A model generated the notes under the pieces. That model made no database searches. It worked only from the letters and a program-made list of their open reading frames with translations, and was not told the DNA's origin. From Plantago major (Eukaryota > Streptophyta > Magnoliopsida > Lamiales > Plantaginaceae): DNA of 64,000 nucleotides. The stretch lies in contig CM048843.1 in NCBI GenBank assembly GCA_026545765.1, forward strand, positions 1,488,001 to 1,552,000. The letters are read 5' to 3'. The position numbers were made by a program, and so were the translations under genes. Of the stretch, positions 25,489 through 35,915 are shown piece after piece (the stretch's first letter is position 1; the number at the start of each line of letters is the position of its first letter).

Positions 25489-25936
25489 CTTGACTTTCTG
25501 GCAGTCAAGCCAGCTCACTCTCTAAATCTAACCAGTTGATAATTACGTACGTAGCCAAGTAGATTTTTTATGGTGGTGTTTAATAATTTTATTAGCTCTA
25601 GTTTATTTAAAAATTAAGTAATTTTAGTTTATCAAAACGGATAACTTGTAAAGTCTCCTGAAAGTATGTCGGTAAATAAATTATCTATAGACGATTTATG
25701 TTATCATGAAAATCATATATGTTATTAATTAAAATATTTATGTTATTAACGAAACTCAATATAATATCGATATTTTCTTGACAATATATGGATATCTATA
25801 ATAAAATTATCTAAAAATACATACTCAAATTATAATTACTGGTGATTATAAGCTAGTTGTAAGGTAGTCCTAAACGGATCTATATTAGTATTAATTTGAC
25901 ACGAATTTCCGACTCATTTTGCCAAAAAAACATAGC

Positions 25937-25944
25937 CTATAAAT
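25937..25944 (+). promoter_or_regulatory. TATA box of the PHT1 gene
   Basis: CTATAAAT, 64 bp before the start codon, the usual distance for a short 5' UTR plant gene. Confidence 0.6.
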
Positions 25945-26007
25945 TGACCCCAAACAAATTCACGAGTAGCCTAAACCAAAGTCCACTAACCATCATCCCA
26001 AATAGAA

Positions 26008-28944
26008 ATGGCGCTAAAAGTCCTATCAGCTCTAGACTCAGCAAAAACACAGTTCTACCATTTCAAGGCCATAATGGTCGCCGGAATGGGCCTCTTCACC
26101 GACGCCTACGACTTCTTCTGCATCCCTCCGATCATCAAACTCCTCGGTCGAATCTACTACCACGACAACAAAATCCCAAACGAAATCCCCGCACACATCA
26201 GCTCTATCATGGTCGCAACCGCCCTCCTGGGCTCCGTAATCGGCCAGGTCGTATTCGGCATCCTAGGAGACCGCATAGGGAGGCGTCGTGTTTACGGAAT
26301 CTCCCTCATGCTCATGGTCCTCAGCTCATTCGGGTGCGGATTCTCCATCTGCACGTCCCGTACTTGCGTGATGTATAGTCTCGGGTTCTTTAGGTTCCTG
26401 CTCGGGGTCGGGATAGGTGGAGATTATCCCCTATCGGCGACTATCATGTCCGAGTTTGCAAATAGGAGGACACGTGGGGCGTTTATTGCCGCGGTTTTTT
26501 CAATGCAGGGGTTCGGGATTGTGGTGAGTTCCGCGGTGACAGTAATTGTTTGCGCGGTGTTTGACAGGGCGACGGATGGTAATGTGCCGGAGTCGGCAGA
26601 TGTGGCGTGGAGGGTGATTTTGATGATCGGGATGGTGCCGGCTGGGTTGACGTATTACTGGCGGATGATGATGCCTGAAACAGCTAGGTAAGAGCAAGTG
26701 AAATTCACATTAGTATAAATTAGTTGAAACTGCGAAACAATTTGATAGATTATATTAGAAAAATCATTATTTTTATACGAATTTCTACTTCAGGGACAAA
26801 AAAAAAATTGATTAGCAGTTCTAAAAAAATCATTTACGAACAGTCACTTAATACTGACTTGAGCATAGTTAATTTACTGTAACTCGTTGCCGACTTGAAT
26901 TTGTATTCTTTTATTGTACTTCTAACTAATTATCTGTTAGTTTATGATTGAAATATTATTATATCATAACATCATCAAATTGTTAAACTTAGTCCGGGAC
27001 TCGGGCTCAGACTCCAGGCCCAACGCTGGGCATTTTTGCCCTTTTTTTTTTTTCATTTCTTTTTCTTGTTTTCTTCACTTGTTTCTTGTTTTCTTTCCTC
27101 TTTTCTTGTTTTCTTTCTTTTCTTTCCTCTTTTCTTGTTTCCTTTCTCTTTTCTTGTTTTCTTTCCTCTTTTCTACTTTTATCTTTTTTATTATTTTTCA
27201 TTTTTCTTGAATATTTCGATATGATAATAATTATATGTAGCAATAGAAATATACTTATACATTACTTCTCAAATTTAAAATACATATTGTTTGAATTTAA
27301 AATCACACTTGTAGAATGTAGTATTTTAATTGTTGTAATTTTCATTTTCAATTATTGTAAGTTTCAATTTCAAATATTGTAGTAGTTTTTTTAAGTAATG
27401 TAATTTTTATTTTCAAGTAATATATTTTACAAAAAAATAATGTGATTTTATTATAATTAATTAATGATATTTTAATAAATTCAAGAATAAAGTTTAAGAG
27501 GAAATCAGAAAAGAAAATAAAATGAAAAATCAAGTTTGAAAGAAATGTGAAAAGAAAATAATTTTTGGACCTCACTGTTGTAGTAGAGAATTGTGAGAGT
27601 TACAGTAAATGGAATGCTGACGTGGGAGATTTTGGGACTTAGTGAATTGCAACTGCTGGAGATGAAATTATATATAAACTGTAGCAGGTACATATAAAAG
27701 TACGGAAATATTCCGAAAATGACGTAGACAGAACAGTTTTTGTAAACGGAAGAACATCATTATTAGTACATTTACCTGAAATAAGGAAAACTGAAATCAC
27801 AAGATTCTGAATGTTCTACAATCAGATTCACAAAAAAAATCAGACAGGTACCTAAAACACAAGGAAAATATCGGGAAATTATGACATAGACAGAACAGTT
27901 TTTGTTAACGCAGAACAGTATCATAGTACATTTTATTCTGATAATTGAAATTAATCACAAGATTCTGAATTTTCTACTACAATCAAATTGACATCCTGTA
28001 GCTGACATTCAAACAGATACACAGCACTGGTGGAGAAAAATGTTGCACAAGCAGCTAAGGATATGCAAAAGGTACTCTCAGTTTCACTCAGCCAAATCGC
28101 AGAAGATCACGAGCTATCTGCGGATGACAACGTAACCACCTCGTCCTCCGACTACCCCTTCTTTTCCAAAGAATTCCTCAGGCGACATGGCCGTGACCTG
28201 TTCGCGTGTGCTGCAGCCTGGTTCTTAGTTGACGTTGTCTTCTACAGCAGCAACCTCTTGCAATTCTTAATCTACAAAGGGAACATCCCGGCAAAGTACG
28301 TGGGAGAAGAAGCAAATGCGTTCCAGGAAGCTATCCAGGTCGCGAAGCTGCAAGCGATTATTGCGCTTTGTTCCACTATTCCTGGCTACTTCGTCACCGT
28401 CTACCTCATTGATCGAATCGGGAGAGTACCAATCCAGTTCTTCGGGTTTCTGTTCATGTCATTATCCCTTTTGGCAATCGGGATCCCTTACGAGTTTTAC
28501 TGGAAAGACCACATTAGAAACAAAGGTTTCATGGCCCTTTACGGCCTGACATTCTTCTTCTCCAATTTTGGCCCAAATACAACCACATTCATCGTGCCTG
28601 CCGAGCTTTTCCCTACCAGATTTCGAGCCACGTGTCATGGGATTTCAGGGGCGATTGGAAAAATCGGGGCCATTATCGGCTCTGTCGGGTTCTTGTGGGC
28701 CGCACGTGAGGAAGAAGGGAATGGTTACAAGAAGGGGATTGGAATGACAGCTTCGCTGGTGATGCTGGGAGGCGTTTGTGTTGCTGGGATGATGGTGACA
28801 TACTTTTTCACTCAGGAGACGAAGGGGAGATCGTTGGAGGAGAATGAGAGTGAAGATGAATTAACTGGCATGTGCGTTCTGAGGTGCGCTCAAAACCCAT
28901 GTGTTGGGACGTGTTCACCTGGAAATCGGCTTGAAAATGCTTGA
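26008..28944 (+). CDS. PHT1-family high-affinity phosphate:H+ symporter
   Basis: Two exons, 26008-26687 and 28017-28944, join in frame (AG|A, Arg) to give 535 residues, the normal PHT1 length. The PHT1 signature [13 protein letters not shown] is at about 137-149; MFS motifs [11 protein letters not shown] (about 88-97) and the domain repeat [12 protein letters not shown] are present. Exon 1 encodes membrane segments 1-6, exon 2 the cytosolic loop and segments 7-12. PHT1 proteins import phosphate with protons at the plasma membrane, in roots or at mycorrhizal interfaces. The single intron at PETAR|YT is 1.33 kb. The C-terminus is unusual: after the normal SLEEN segment comes a Cys-bearing tail ([16 protein letters not shown]). 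DAYDFFCI replaces the common DAYDLFCI. The first exon is markedly C-rich at codon third positions early on. The exact PHT1 subclade is not assigned. Confidence 0.93.
26688..28016 (+). other. PHT1 intron with pyrimidine tract
   Basis: Bases 27039-27190 are a long C/T tract built of TTTTCTTG and CTTTCCTCTTTTCTTG units, which gives spurious Phe/Ser-rich ORFs. The 3' third holds a tandem duplication (separate entry). Confidence 0.85.
27683..28002 (+). repeat. Tandem duplication at the 3' end of the PHT1 intron
   Basis: Two diverged copies with a period of about 160 bp. Both contain AGACAGAACAGTTTTTGT, TAGTACATTT and CACAAGATTCTGAAT. Copy 2 runs almost to the branch-point region of the acceptor at 28016. 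Confidence 0.85.
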
Positions 28945-29313
28945 ACATGTGTATCTATTCATTAGGCTATACAGGATACAAGTGGTGTGATTTACTTCAT
29001 ATTTTCTGTAGATTTGAGTGAATTTTCCTCCTTACTGTAGCTTGTAATTATATGTAAAATATCTTGTTGGGTTGCAGTTATAGACAGAATGAATACCTTG
29101 CCATGATACACATAGCCATTAATTCTCCATTTGAATGAATCAGTTTCTTTACAAAGAAGTCTTCCATTTGAAAAGTGGTCCAAAAAGGAAAAGGAAGAAA
29201 GAAAGACAAGCATCAGCAGTTTTTATTTCTTAACTATGAAGTTATCTTGAAAGAACAGTATGAAACAGGACACAAAGTTACAATGATCATCTTCAAAAGC
29301 CATGAATTTGAAT
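28945..29313. other. Space between convergent PHT1 and XCP genes
   Basis: About 370 bp holding the 3' UTRs of two convergent genes. No other feature seen. Confidence 0.6.
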
Positions 29314-30669
29314 TCACTTGGTTTTCGTTGGAAACGAGGCCATCTCATTAATGCCACAGATACCAGAAGGCTTCCCAGTGTTCCTCCTCATCCTGATGTA
29401 ACCTTTCTCTCCCCATTTCGGTCCCCACGAATTCTTCACGATGATGTAATCCAACCCTTTATCAGTTCCATATCCTACCGCTGTCACTCCATGATCAAGC
29501 GAAGTTCCGCAGTGTCCATCAAATACACCCTGCCAACATCAACAAGAATGAACTTAAATTACATGTTTCAGGAAAGTATTACTTGTCAAGGACTCAAGGG
29601 TCATATAGCAAGAAATAGGCGAATTACCCCTTTGTAGAACTGGAAATCTCTACCAGAAGCTTCAATAGCTACGCTTATCGGCTGGTTAGCTAGTGCTTTT
29701 AGTAGACTTTTCTCATCTCTTCTTGGCACATCATGGTAGCCACTTATTGTCACTACTGCTGATTCTTCCTGAGATCAAATTTGACCAAGAAGAACAGATA
29801 GATCACTTGCACAGTTTAAATGTTCAAGTTATTTAAGATTTGCTGCAACATTTACCCTTTTCTCGTCACAAGTGCCTTCTTCCATGAGGTAAGGATAGTC
29901 TTCTTCCTTGTGAAGACCACCGCTTTTAACAATGTAGGAGAACGCATAGTCCATCAGACCTCCATTGCAACCACTGTTGAACATTCTATCACAGTCGATC
30001 AGCTCTTGTTCTGATAAAGCGGTTAAATTTCCTGTTACAATCTGGTTTATGCCCTCCACTGCTGCCACTGTCGAAAACGCCCAACAACTACCTGCATATT
30101 TTTTTCACAAACATTCAAACAATCAAGCTTCTAAAGAAATCAAACAATTAAAACTTTGTTATCATTTACTAAAATGAAATGCATAAGTTGTGTGGACACA
30201 TACCACACGAGCCTTGGTTCTTGACGTCAGTAACCGCGCCTTTCTTTCTCCAGTCGACAGACTTAGGCAAGTCTTCGAAATCTCTGTACCTGAACTCCTC
30301 AGGGGATTCATTTCTTCTAGGCAGTTGATCAACTTTGAGCCCCAAGTACATGTTCTTGAACTCATCATGACTCATGTCGGCGAATTCGTTCAATCCTAAC
30401 CAGTAGTTAGCATTGGCCTTGTTCATCTCATCTATATGGTTCAAGTTATCCTGAAAAATCTCGAACCTATGCAACTTCTCTTCAAGGCTCTTGTACTTCT
30501 TGTCATGCTTGTCTACCCACGATTCAAAGAGACTGATGAGATTTCCAACTGATGTCAAGTCATCTGGTTCATAGCCCACAATGGAGAAATCTCGGGCAGA
30601 TGTTGTGATAACGGAGAACAATACGAAACTTGCAAGAAAAGATAGCTTGGACAATAAAGAGAAAGCCAT
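29314..30669 (-). CDS. Papain-like cysteine protease, xylem cysteine protease (XCP) type
   Basis: Four exons with GT-AG borders join in frame: 30669-30204, 30091-29856, 29768-29628 and 29529-29314, giving 352 residues. A signal peptide (about 1-25, ending TTSA) is followed by the I29 inhibitor prodomain with an ERFNIN-type helix ([20 protein letters not shown]) and SIVGY near its start. The mature enzyme begins near [13 protein letters not shown]; catalytic Cys158 in GSCWAFS, His294 in LDHG and Asn314 in KNSWG are all present, as is [12 protein letters not shown]. Length, the SIVGY prodomain start and the [21 protein letters not shown] end fit XCP1/XCP2, vacuolar proteases that digest xylem vessel contents during programmed cell death. 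There is no granulin tail, so it is not RD21. The gene appears intact. Confidence 0.94.
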
Positions 30670-30737
30670 GAATAGTGAAGAGGAGAAGTAGTAGTAAAGT
30701 AGTGAATGATGGTGAAAAGCTAGATGCTTGTGGTCTG

Positions 30738-30744
30738 CTTTATA
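30738..30744 (-). promoter_or_regulatory. TATA box of the XCP-type gene
   Basis: TATAAAG on the minus strand, about 70 bp before the start codon. Confidence 0.55.
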
Positions 30745-30854
30745 GGTGTGAGTTTTTGTATGTAATTGTGTTGTTTACAGGAAAAGTGAAGTTGTTGGGT
30801 TATAAAATGTCTGTAGTAATCCAAGACTTCAAGGTTGGTTCTTTCTTGGAAAGC

Positions 30855-31015
30855 TTTCAATCTAAGCATGCTTTTGTCCCAACTCTCTAAGATGTTTGAA
30901 TTTTCATGACTTAAACATGTGACAAACCCCTGATGCTAATCATGATTTGAAGCCAAAGATCTGCTAAAATCAAGCTTGCTTCACACCATATTCATGCTTG
31001 CAAGTTTCTTCTAAT
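30855..31015. repeat. Copy 1 of an F-box 3'-flank duplication
   Basis: About 160 bp similar to the segments that follow both F-box pseudogenes (35870-35915 plus 37865-37970, and 41440-41580). Shared landmarks are TCTAAGATGTTTGAATTTT, ATGTGACAAAC, TAATCATGATTTGAA and GCTTCACACCATAT. Here no F-box sequence follows, so it is a truncated duplicate in the XCP upstream region. Confidence 0.8.
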
Positions 31016-31288
31016 TGCAGCTCGTTTCCAATAACAACCGGAACGTGTGTGTGTGTGCGTAAGACACATTATAACTTCTCTTTAATAAAATTAGCAGCAT
31101 ACATTAAACAAAGCATTAATCTGAATAATCAAGATGCAAGCAAAAGACTAGCTAGCTGCTACAAGGCGGACGCTGCTGATATTTATTTAGTTATGAGCTA
31201 GCTTGTACAACATCACATCACAGAAAGACTTCAATCAGGGACCTCAACGCCCCTAACGAACGAGTGATCTTGTAGCTAGTGAATCCCG
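31016..31288. other. Short intergenic stretch
   Basis: No recognisable gene. Contains a short GTGTGTGTGTG tract near 31047. Confidence 0.4.
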
Positions 31289-32038
31289 TGAAAGTGCAAT
31301 GTTTTGTACTGTGTTACATCAACAGTGAACTTAACGGTCAAGGTTTTACTGTGTGGGGCATTATTGTAATATTGCCTTCTTCACTAATATTTAACCTAGT
31401 TCGATAGTTTTGGTTTCCTGTGTCAACAGGTCGAAGATTTAGAAGACTTAAAAGAGTCTTGAATAGATTGGACTATTTAGAGAAAAAATTGAAGAAAAAT
31501 ATTCTTTGGAGAAAACATTTCAACATAATTATTGAAGATGAGGATAAGCATGGAAAGAAGATCTGGACTTAATTGTTGACATGTTATATATACAAGATCA
31601 ATGCCAGAAACATGTAACGAGATTAGAAGCATTCTTAGCATATTATTGATATTTCTTCTTGTCTTGATACTCTATAGTTTGCCAGTCTTTGTTGCTATTG
31701 TTGGATCGGGTGTGTGATCTCGGTCATCTAGGTCTGTCTAGATCAGTAGCAATAGAATAGGTGAAACTATTCAGGTGATTAATTTTGGCAATTCAAGCTT
31801 TCATCTTGAGAAAGTCTTGAACCTAGTTTTTGTAAATTCTCTTTGAAATAGTGGATATTTTGCCTATGACTACTTGCTAGAAATTATCTTTTGCGTGATG
31901 AAGTTTTTATTCTGCTGTGCGTTTCTGATTGTTTTTGTTGTTCGGCAATCACTGTTACATCAACTGTTGTACAAACATTGTTATCAACAGTAGTGTATCA
32001 GTACAGAAGTACAAGTCCTAGATCCTTACGTTCTTTCA
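31289..32038 (+). mobile_element. 5' LTR of a Sirevirus-like Copia element, rest missing
   Basis: 750 bp starting TGAAAGTGC and ending CTTTCA (terminal inverted repeat TGAAAG / CTTTCA). It is followed directly by TTGGCATCAAGAGC, close to the Copia tRNA-Met primer-binding site. The 3' end resembles the LTR end at 2350. No gag, pol or second LTR was found before 35.9 kb, so it is a truncated fossil. Confidence 0.7.
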
Positions 32039-32647
32039 ATTGGCATCAAGAGCTAGGCACTTAATCAATAAGTGTGCAGATTTTGTACTTTATGTTGGAT
32101 CATGCTAATCATTGTGTTGGTAGTCGTCATATGATAGATTTTTCTGATTTTTCTAATAATGATATTTGGAAAATCACACATCATGCATGTTATCTCGTGC
32201 TTTGTATTGTTAATGATGAATTGCAATTATGTTATCTAATGCTTTGTATTATTATGGTTTTAGCTTGTGTTAAATGTTTATGCATGTTATTAATGATGGT
32301 TTTAGATTGTGTTAAATGTTTATGCATGTTATTATTTTAGCGCATATGCATATGTTATAGTTTCAAGACCTATTTTGTAGTTTTAAGCAGCAACGTTAGT
32401 ATTTTAAATCTCTGGTGAAATATTTATGATTTGATTTTTAGCAAATGTTATTTTATAATTTTAAGAGTCACTGTTATGGTATTAAACACCAATGTTACTG
32501 TTTATTAGCTTGTGTTGGATATTCGTGCTTTGTTATATTTTTAATAGGCATTATTATAATTTTAAGATGCAATGTTACGGTTTAAGCATTAATGTTACTA
32601 TATTTAGCAACAAGCACAAACAAAAATGTTTACTGTAATTTTTTTCT
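32039..32647. other. AT-rich sequence after the LTR
   Basis: Probably leftover leader of the LTR element. It has loosely repeated TTAATGATGGTTTTAG and CAATGTTAC phrases (for example 32195-32340 and 32455-32600). No coding signal. Confidence 0.4.
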
Positions 32648-32864
32648 TAAGGCTTCATTTGGTTTGAGGGAAAATGGGGGAAAAGAAAAAAAAATAGGAG
32701 AAAATAAAATTTTCTTGGAAAATCTGAGTGAAAAATAAATTTCCTTATTGTGTGGAGATAGATGTATTTTATATAGATTTTTATAAATTTTCTAGGATTT
32801 CTACCAAATGGTGGAAAATAATATTTTCCCCTTTTTTTTCTTTTTCCCCCATTTTCCCTCAAAC

Positions 32865-35309
32865 CACTACAAGAATAATCGGATTTAGGGACGGATATTA
32901 TTCGTCCCTAAATTAGGGACGAATCGGTGACTTTAGGGATGGATTGACTAATCCGTCCCTCTTTTAGGGACGGATTTTTTATCCGTCCCTAAAACAGTTG
33001 ACTAAAAAAAAAAATTAAATGTTTTTAGGGACGGATAGCTATCCGTCCCTAAAAACCCTATACAGCGGGCAGCCTTGCCCTTTCTTTCTCATTTTCCTTC
33101 TGCTTTCTTTCTTTCCTCCTCTCTTCTCAAATTCGCCCATTTTCATTTCCAGCCAAATCTCGACGATTCCGGCCAATCTTGGACTCGTTTCGAAGCTCGT
33201 CAGACAAGGAGCTAGGGTTGTGCATCAATTTCAACTTTCATCCGCTATTTTCTCCGGAATTGAAGGTATTTTGGCTAAACCCTTACTTTAGAAGAACGGT
33301 TCCGTTTATCAATTGGATGATTATTGTTATCGCTGTGTACGGTTACCTGCTTAACTGATTGAAACGAAAACTTTCCGCATAAGGAAAGCTTTTTCTATGA
33401 ACAGGAACAGTTGGCTAAGAAGTTGTTTCGGAGTTCTGATTTAAATGTGATTCTGGTTAGTATGTATGCGTCTTACCTGATAGTCGTTTTAAGCAAGCAT
33501 TGATCATGTTTTTGTTTAGGTGCACGACGTGATAGCATTCATTTCTTCTTGATTGATTTATTAATAGCTAATTGGCCTTTTTATGATCATATCAATCTGT
33601 TAATCGGGGTTTTTTTTTTGTTGTTAATGTGTTTCTTATGATTGCGTCAATGTCTTAACTGTGGTAAACAATGAGGTGAAAAGAACTAGTAGCTTTTTTT
33701 CTTCTTTTTTTGGTGATTGCATTATGTTGCACTGGACTTGAATGTTGCTGCTGCTTTCATTGTAAGTGGATTTCCTTATCTGTTTCATCATTATTTATTC
33801 TACTTACTAGTGAGAAACTAAACTACCTTAAGGCATCTTGACGTGAAACTGGTGATCTCAGGTACCTAGCAAGATCTCTAATTACACCTGTTAAAATATG
33901 GAATGTAGATGGGTTCACACTAGAAAAAACTCTAGAAGGTATAAATTTAACAATTTTGAACTAGGTCTTGATAATGTTCTTCTTTATGAAATGGTAATTC
34001 ATGTTGATTTAATAAAATTTTCTTTGCCGCTTCGAGAAAAAGAAAGCAGGAGTATTAATATTGTGGGTAAATGATTTTCCAGGACATAGTCGTTGGGTGT
34101 GGGACTGTGTCTTCTCAGTTGATGGTGCCTTCCTGATCACAGGTATGATGTTAAAATTTAGTATTCAGAAAGTTCACACAAATATTTTGTTTGGCATAAT
34201 TGCTTTAAACTAAATTACAGAGAAAATATTTGTTTGTTAATAAACCCAATTGAGAGAAATCAACTTAGTGGCTGCGTGCACTTATCAAGTACCTATTGTT
34301 GGGTCTTTAGAGGCTGGGTCTTTAGGAACATGAGGAGTGCTCCTTCAGATTTTATAGTTGCACCAGTGTTAATCAATATAAGCAATTACCGTTGTATTAT
34401 ATCTCATCGGGGCCTTAAAAAAATGTGACTTTTCACTGGTTGTAAGTTACTTTTGCAGTGTTTGTAAATATGATTTTTGGCTTTGACTTGTATTTTAGCA
34501 AGGCGAATAACTAAAAGGCATAAAGCATCTTTCTCAGGATATCCTTACAGTTTTTGTTAAAGACTTCTGCCACAGACGATATTGAACCACAAAAGAATGA
34601 TTATTTTTTTGTTGCAACATTCTGATCAACTAATTTCTTGCCAAAGTCGTGCTTATAGTAAGGCCGTGTATGTCACTTGTGACCATCAACTTGTAACTCT
34701 TTGAAAATTCCGCATTCCAGCTTCTTCTGATTCAACAGCAAGATTATGGTCCATGTCCAGCGGAGAAGAAATTAAAGTCTACAAGGGCCATCAAAAGCAA
34801 TCGTTCATTGCTCTGCATGATGGTACCGAACCTTCATGCTAATTCTGGAGTAGTCGCTTTCTTCTAAGTCGAACAATCTGCCCCAGAGCTATGTTTCTTG
34901 CAAAAATGTTAATCTTTACAAAACATGTGGCAGAGGGTCAAAGTTCTTAGTAGCTTTCTCCAATTATATATTGTAATAGCAAGTGAAATTGGTGATCGAA
35001 CACTGTAAATTATCTATCTTTCGTGATCCAGTTTGTATGTGTTGGATATATAACAGAAACTAGTCTTTCTTCAACTAATTAATATTTATCACTTTCGGGT
35101 ATATTATCTACGACTATATTCAGTGTAAAACAGGTGAAATGTGAAAAACAGGAAAAAAATCCAAAAAATGCAGTTAGGGACGGATATCCGTCCCTAATGG
35201 CCTTCGACCATTAGGGACGGATAATATCCGTCCCTAACGGTTTAGGGACGGATCGGTAGGGGTTTAGGGACGATAAATCCGTCCCTAAACCCGATTTTTT
35301 TTGTAGTTG
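32865..35309 (+). mobile_element. Pack-CACTA element carrying LST8-like exons
   Basis: The left end is CACTACAAGAATAATCGG; the right end, read on the minus strand, is CAACTACAAAAAAAATCGGG (one extra base in the terminal CACTA). The flanks are AAC (32862-32864) and AAC (35310-35312), the 3-bp duplication expected for CACTA. Subterminal repeats of TTAGGGACGGAT in both orientations fill 32884-33052 and 35173-35290. No transposase gene. The 2.1-kb interior holds a pyrimidine-rich block with an exon-like end (about 33060-33266, donor GAAG|GTATTT) and three LST8-like exons. Boundaries are firm. Confidence 0.85.
33862..34842 (+). pseudogene. Captured 3' part of an LST8 (TOR complex WD40) gene
   Basis: Three exons with intact GT-AG borders and compatible phases: 33862-33938, 34083-34142 and 34721-34842 (TAA). 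They read [56 protein letters not shown], then YKGHQK and [10 protein letters not shown]. This is the last WD repeats and C-terminus of plant LST8, a seven-bladed WD40 partner of TOR kinase (about 300 residues when whole). Earlier LST8 exons were not found. The first exon is altered before VKIWNV (the usual ATASSDHT is replaced), and the HQK-ALHDG link is one residue shorter than I expect. The fragment lies wholly inside the CACTA element in one orientation, so it looks like genomic capture with introns retained. Expression unknown. Confidence 0.8.
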
Positions 35310-35326
35310 AACCAAATGAAACCTAA

Positions 35327-35869
35327 GAGAATAGATGTTTTAAAACCTTTGGATGACTGAATGTTTCAATATTGTAATGACTAAATATTTCAAGTAGCTT
35401 ATTTTAAGCTCGTTTATTGATATTTTAGTGGATCCCTGAAACTTTTAGACTTATTTAATGCTAGTTTAATGATATTAAACTGTCACTTAAAACTATAACA
35501 AACCATCTGAAAAACTATCATATAGCTCCTTAAAACCATCACACCATCTCTTAAAAAATTAACAAAAGAGGTTAAAACTATAATTGAAACATACAATACC
35601 GACGCATTAAAACCACTATATCATCTCTTAAAACATTAACGAAATACGTTAAAACTATAACTGAAACTTTCAATGATAACAAATTAAAACCATAATATAA
35701 TCTATTAGAAGCATAACAACAAAATATGTGACTCGACGGTTTTTAAAAAACTCGATCGCAAACCGCTAAAACCCAAAAATCGCGAAAAACACAAAAAAAA
35801 CCTTGACTTTTCTATATTTCAGGAAAATCTTACATTTTCCAAGATTTTAGCTTGAAGAGACTCTAATCA
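35327..35869. other. AT-rich sequence with degenerate internal repeats
   Basis: Loosely repeated phrases such as ATCTCTTAAAACATTAACGAA, TTAAAACTATAACTGAAAC and close variants between 35480 and 35700, with a period near 60 bp. They may belong to the same degraded element as 32039-32647. No gene. Confidence 0.4.
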
Positions 35870-35915
35870 TGTTTTTGTCTTAACTCTCTAAGATGTTTGA
35901 ATTTTAATGACTTAA

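Larger units (their letters stand above)
32651..35323. mobile_element. Tourist-like MITE split by a CACTA element
   Basis: The left part (32651-32864) starts GGCTTCATTTGGTTTGAGGG and ends with the inverted partner CCATTTTCCCTCAAAC. The last 11 bp (35313-35323) after the CACTA insertion complete the terminus as CAAATGAAACC. TAA flanks both sides (32648-32650 and 35324-35326). GGC...TTTGGTT termini with a 3-bp TAA/TTA duplication are typical of PIF/Harbinger MITEs. Native length is about 225 bp. Confidence 0.8.

Noticed and set aside
27036-27382. Phe/Leu/Ser-rich ORFs that look membrane-like
   Set aside because: They translate the pyrimidine tract in the PHT1 intron.
32647-32916. Short Phe/Lys-rich ORFs on both strands
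   Set aside because: They fall in the terminal and stem sequence of the Tourist-like MITE.
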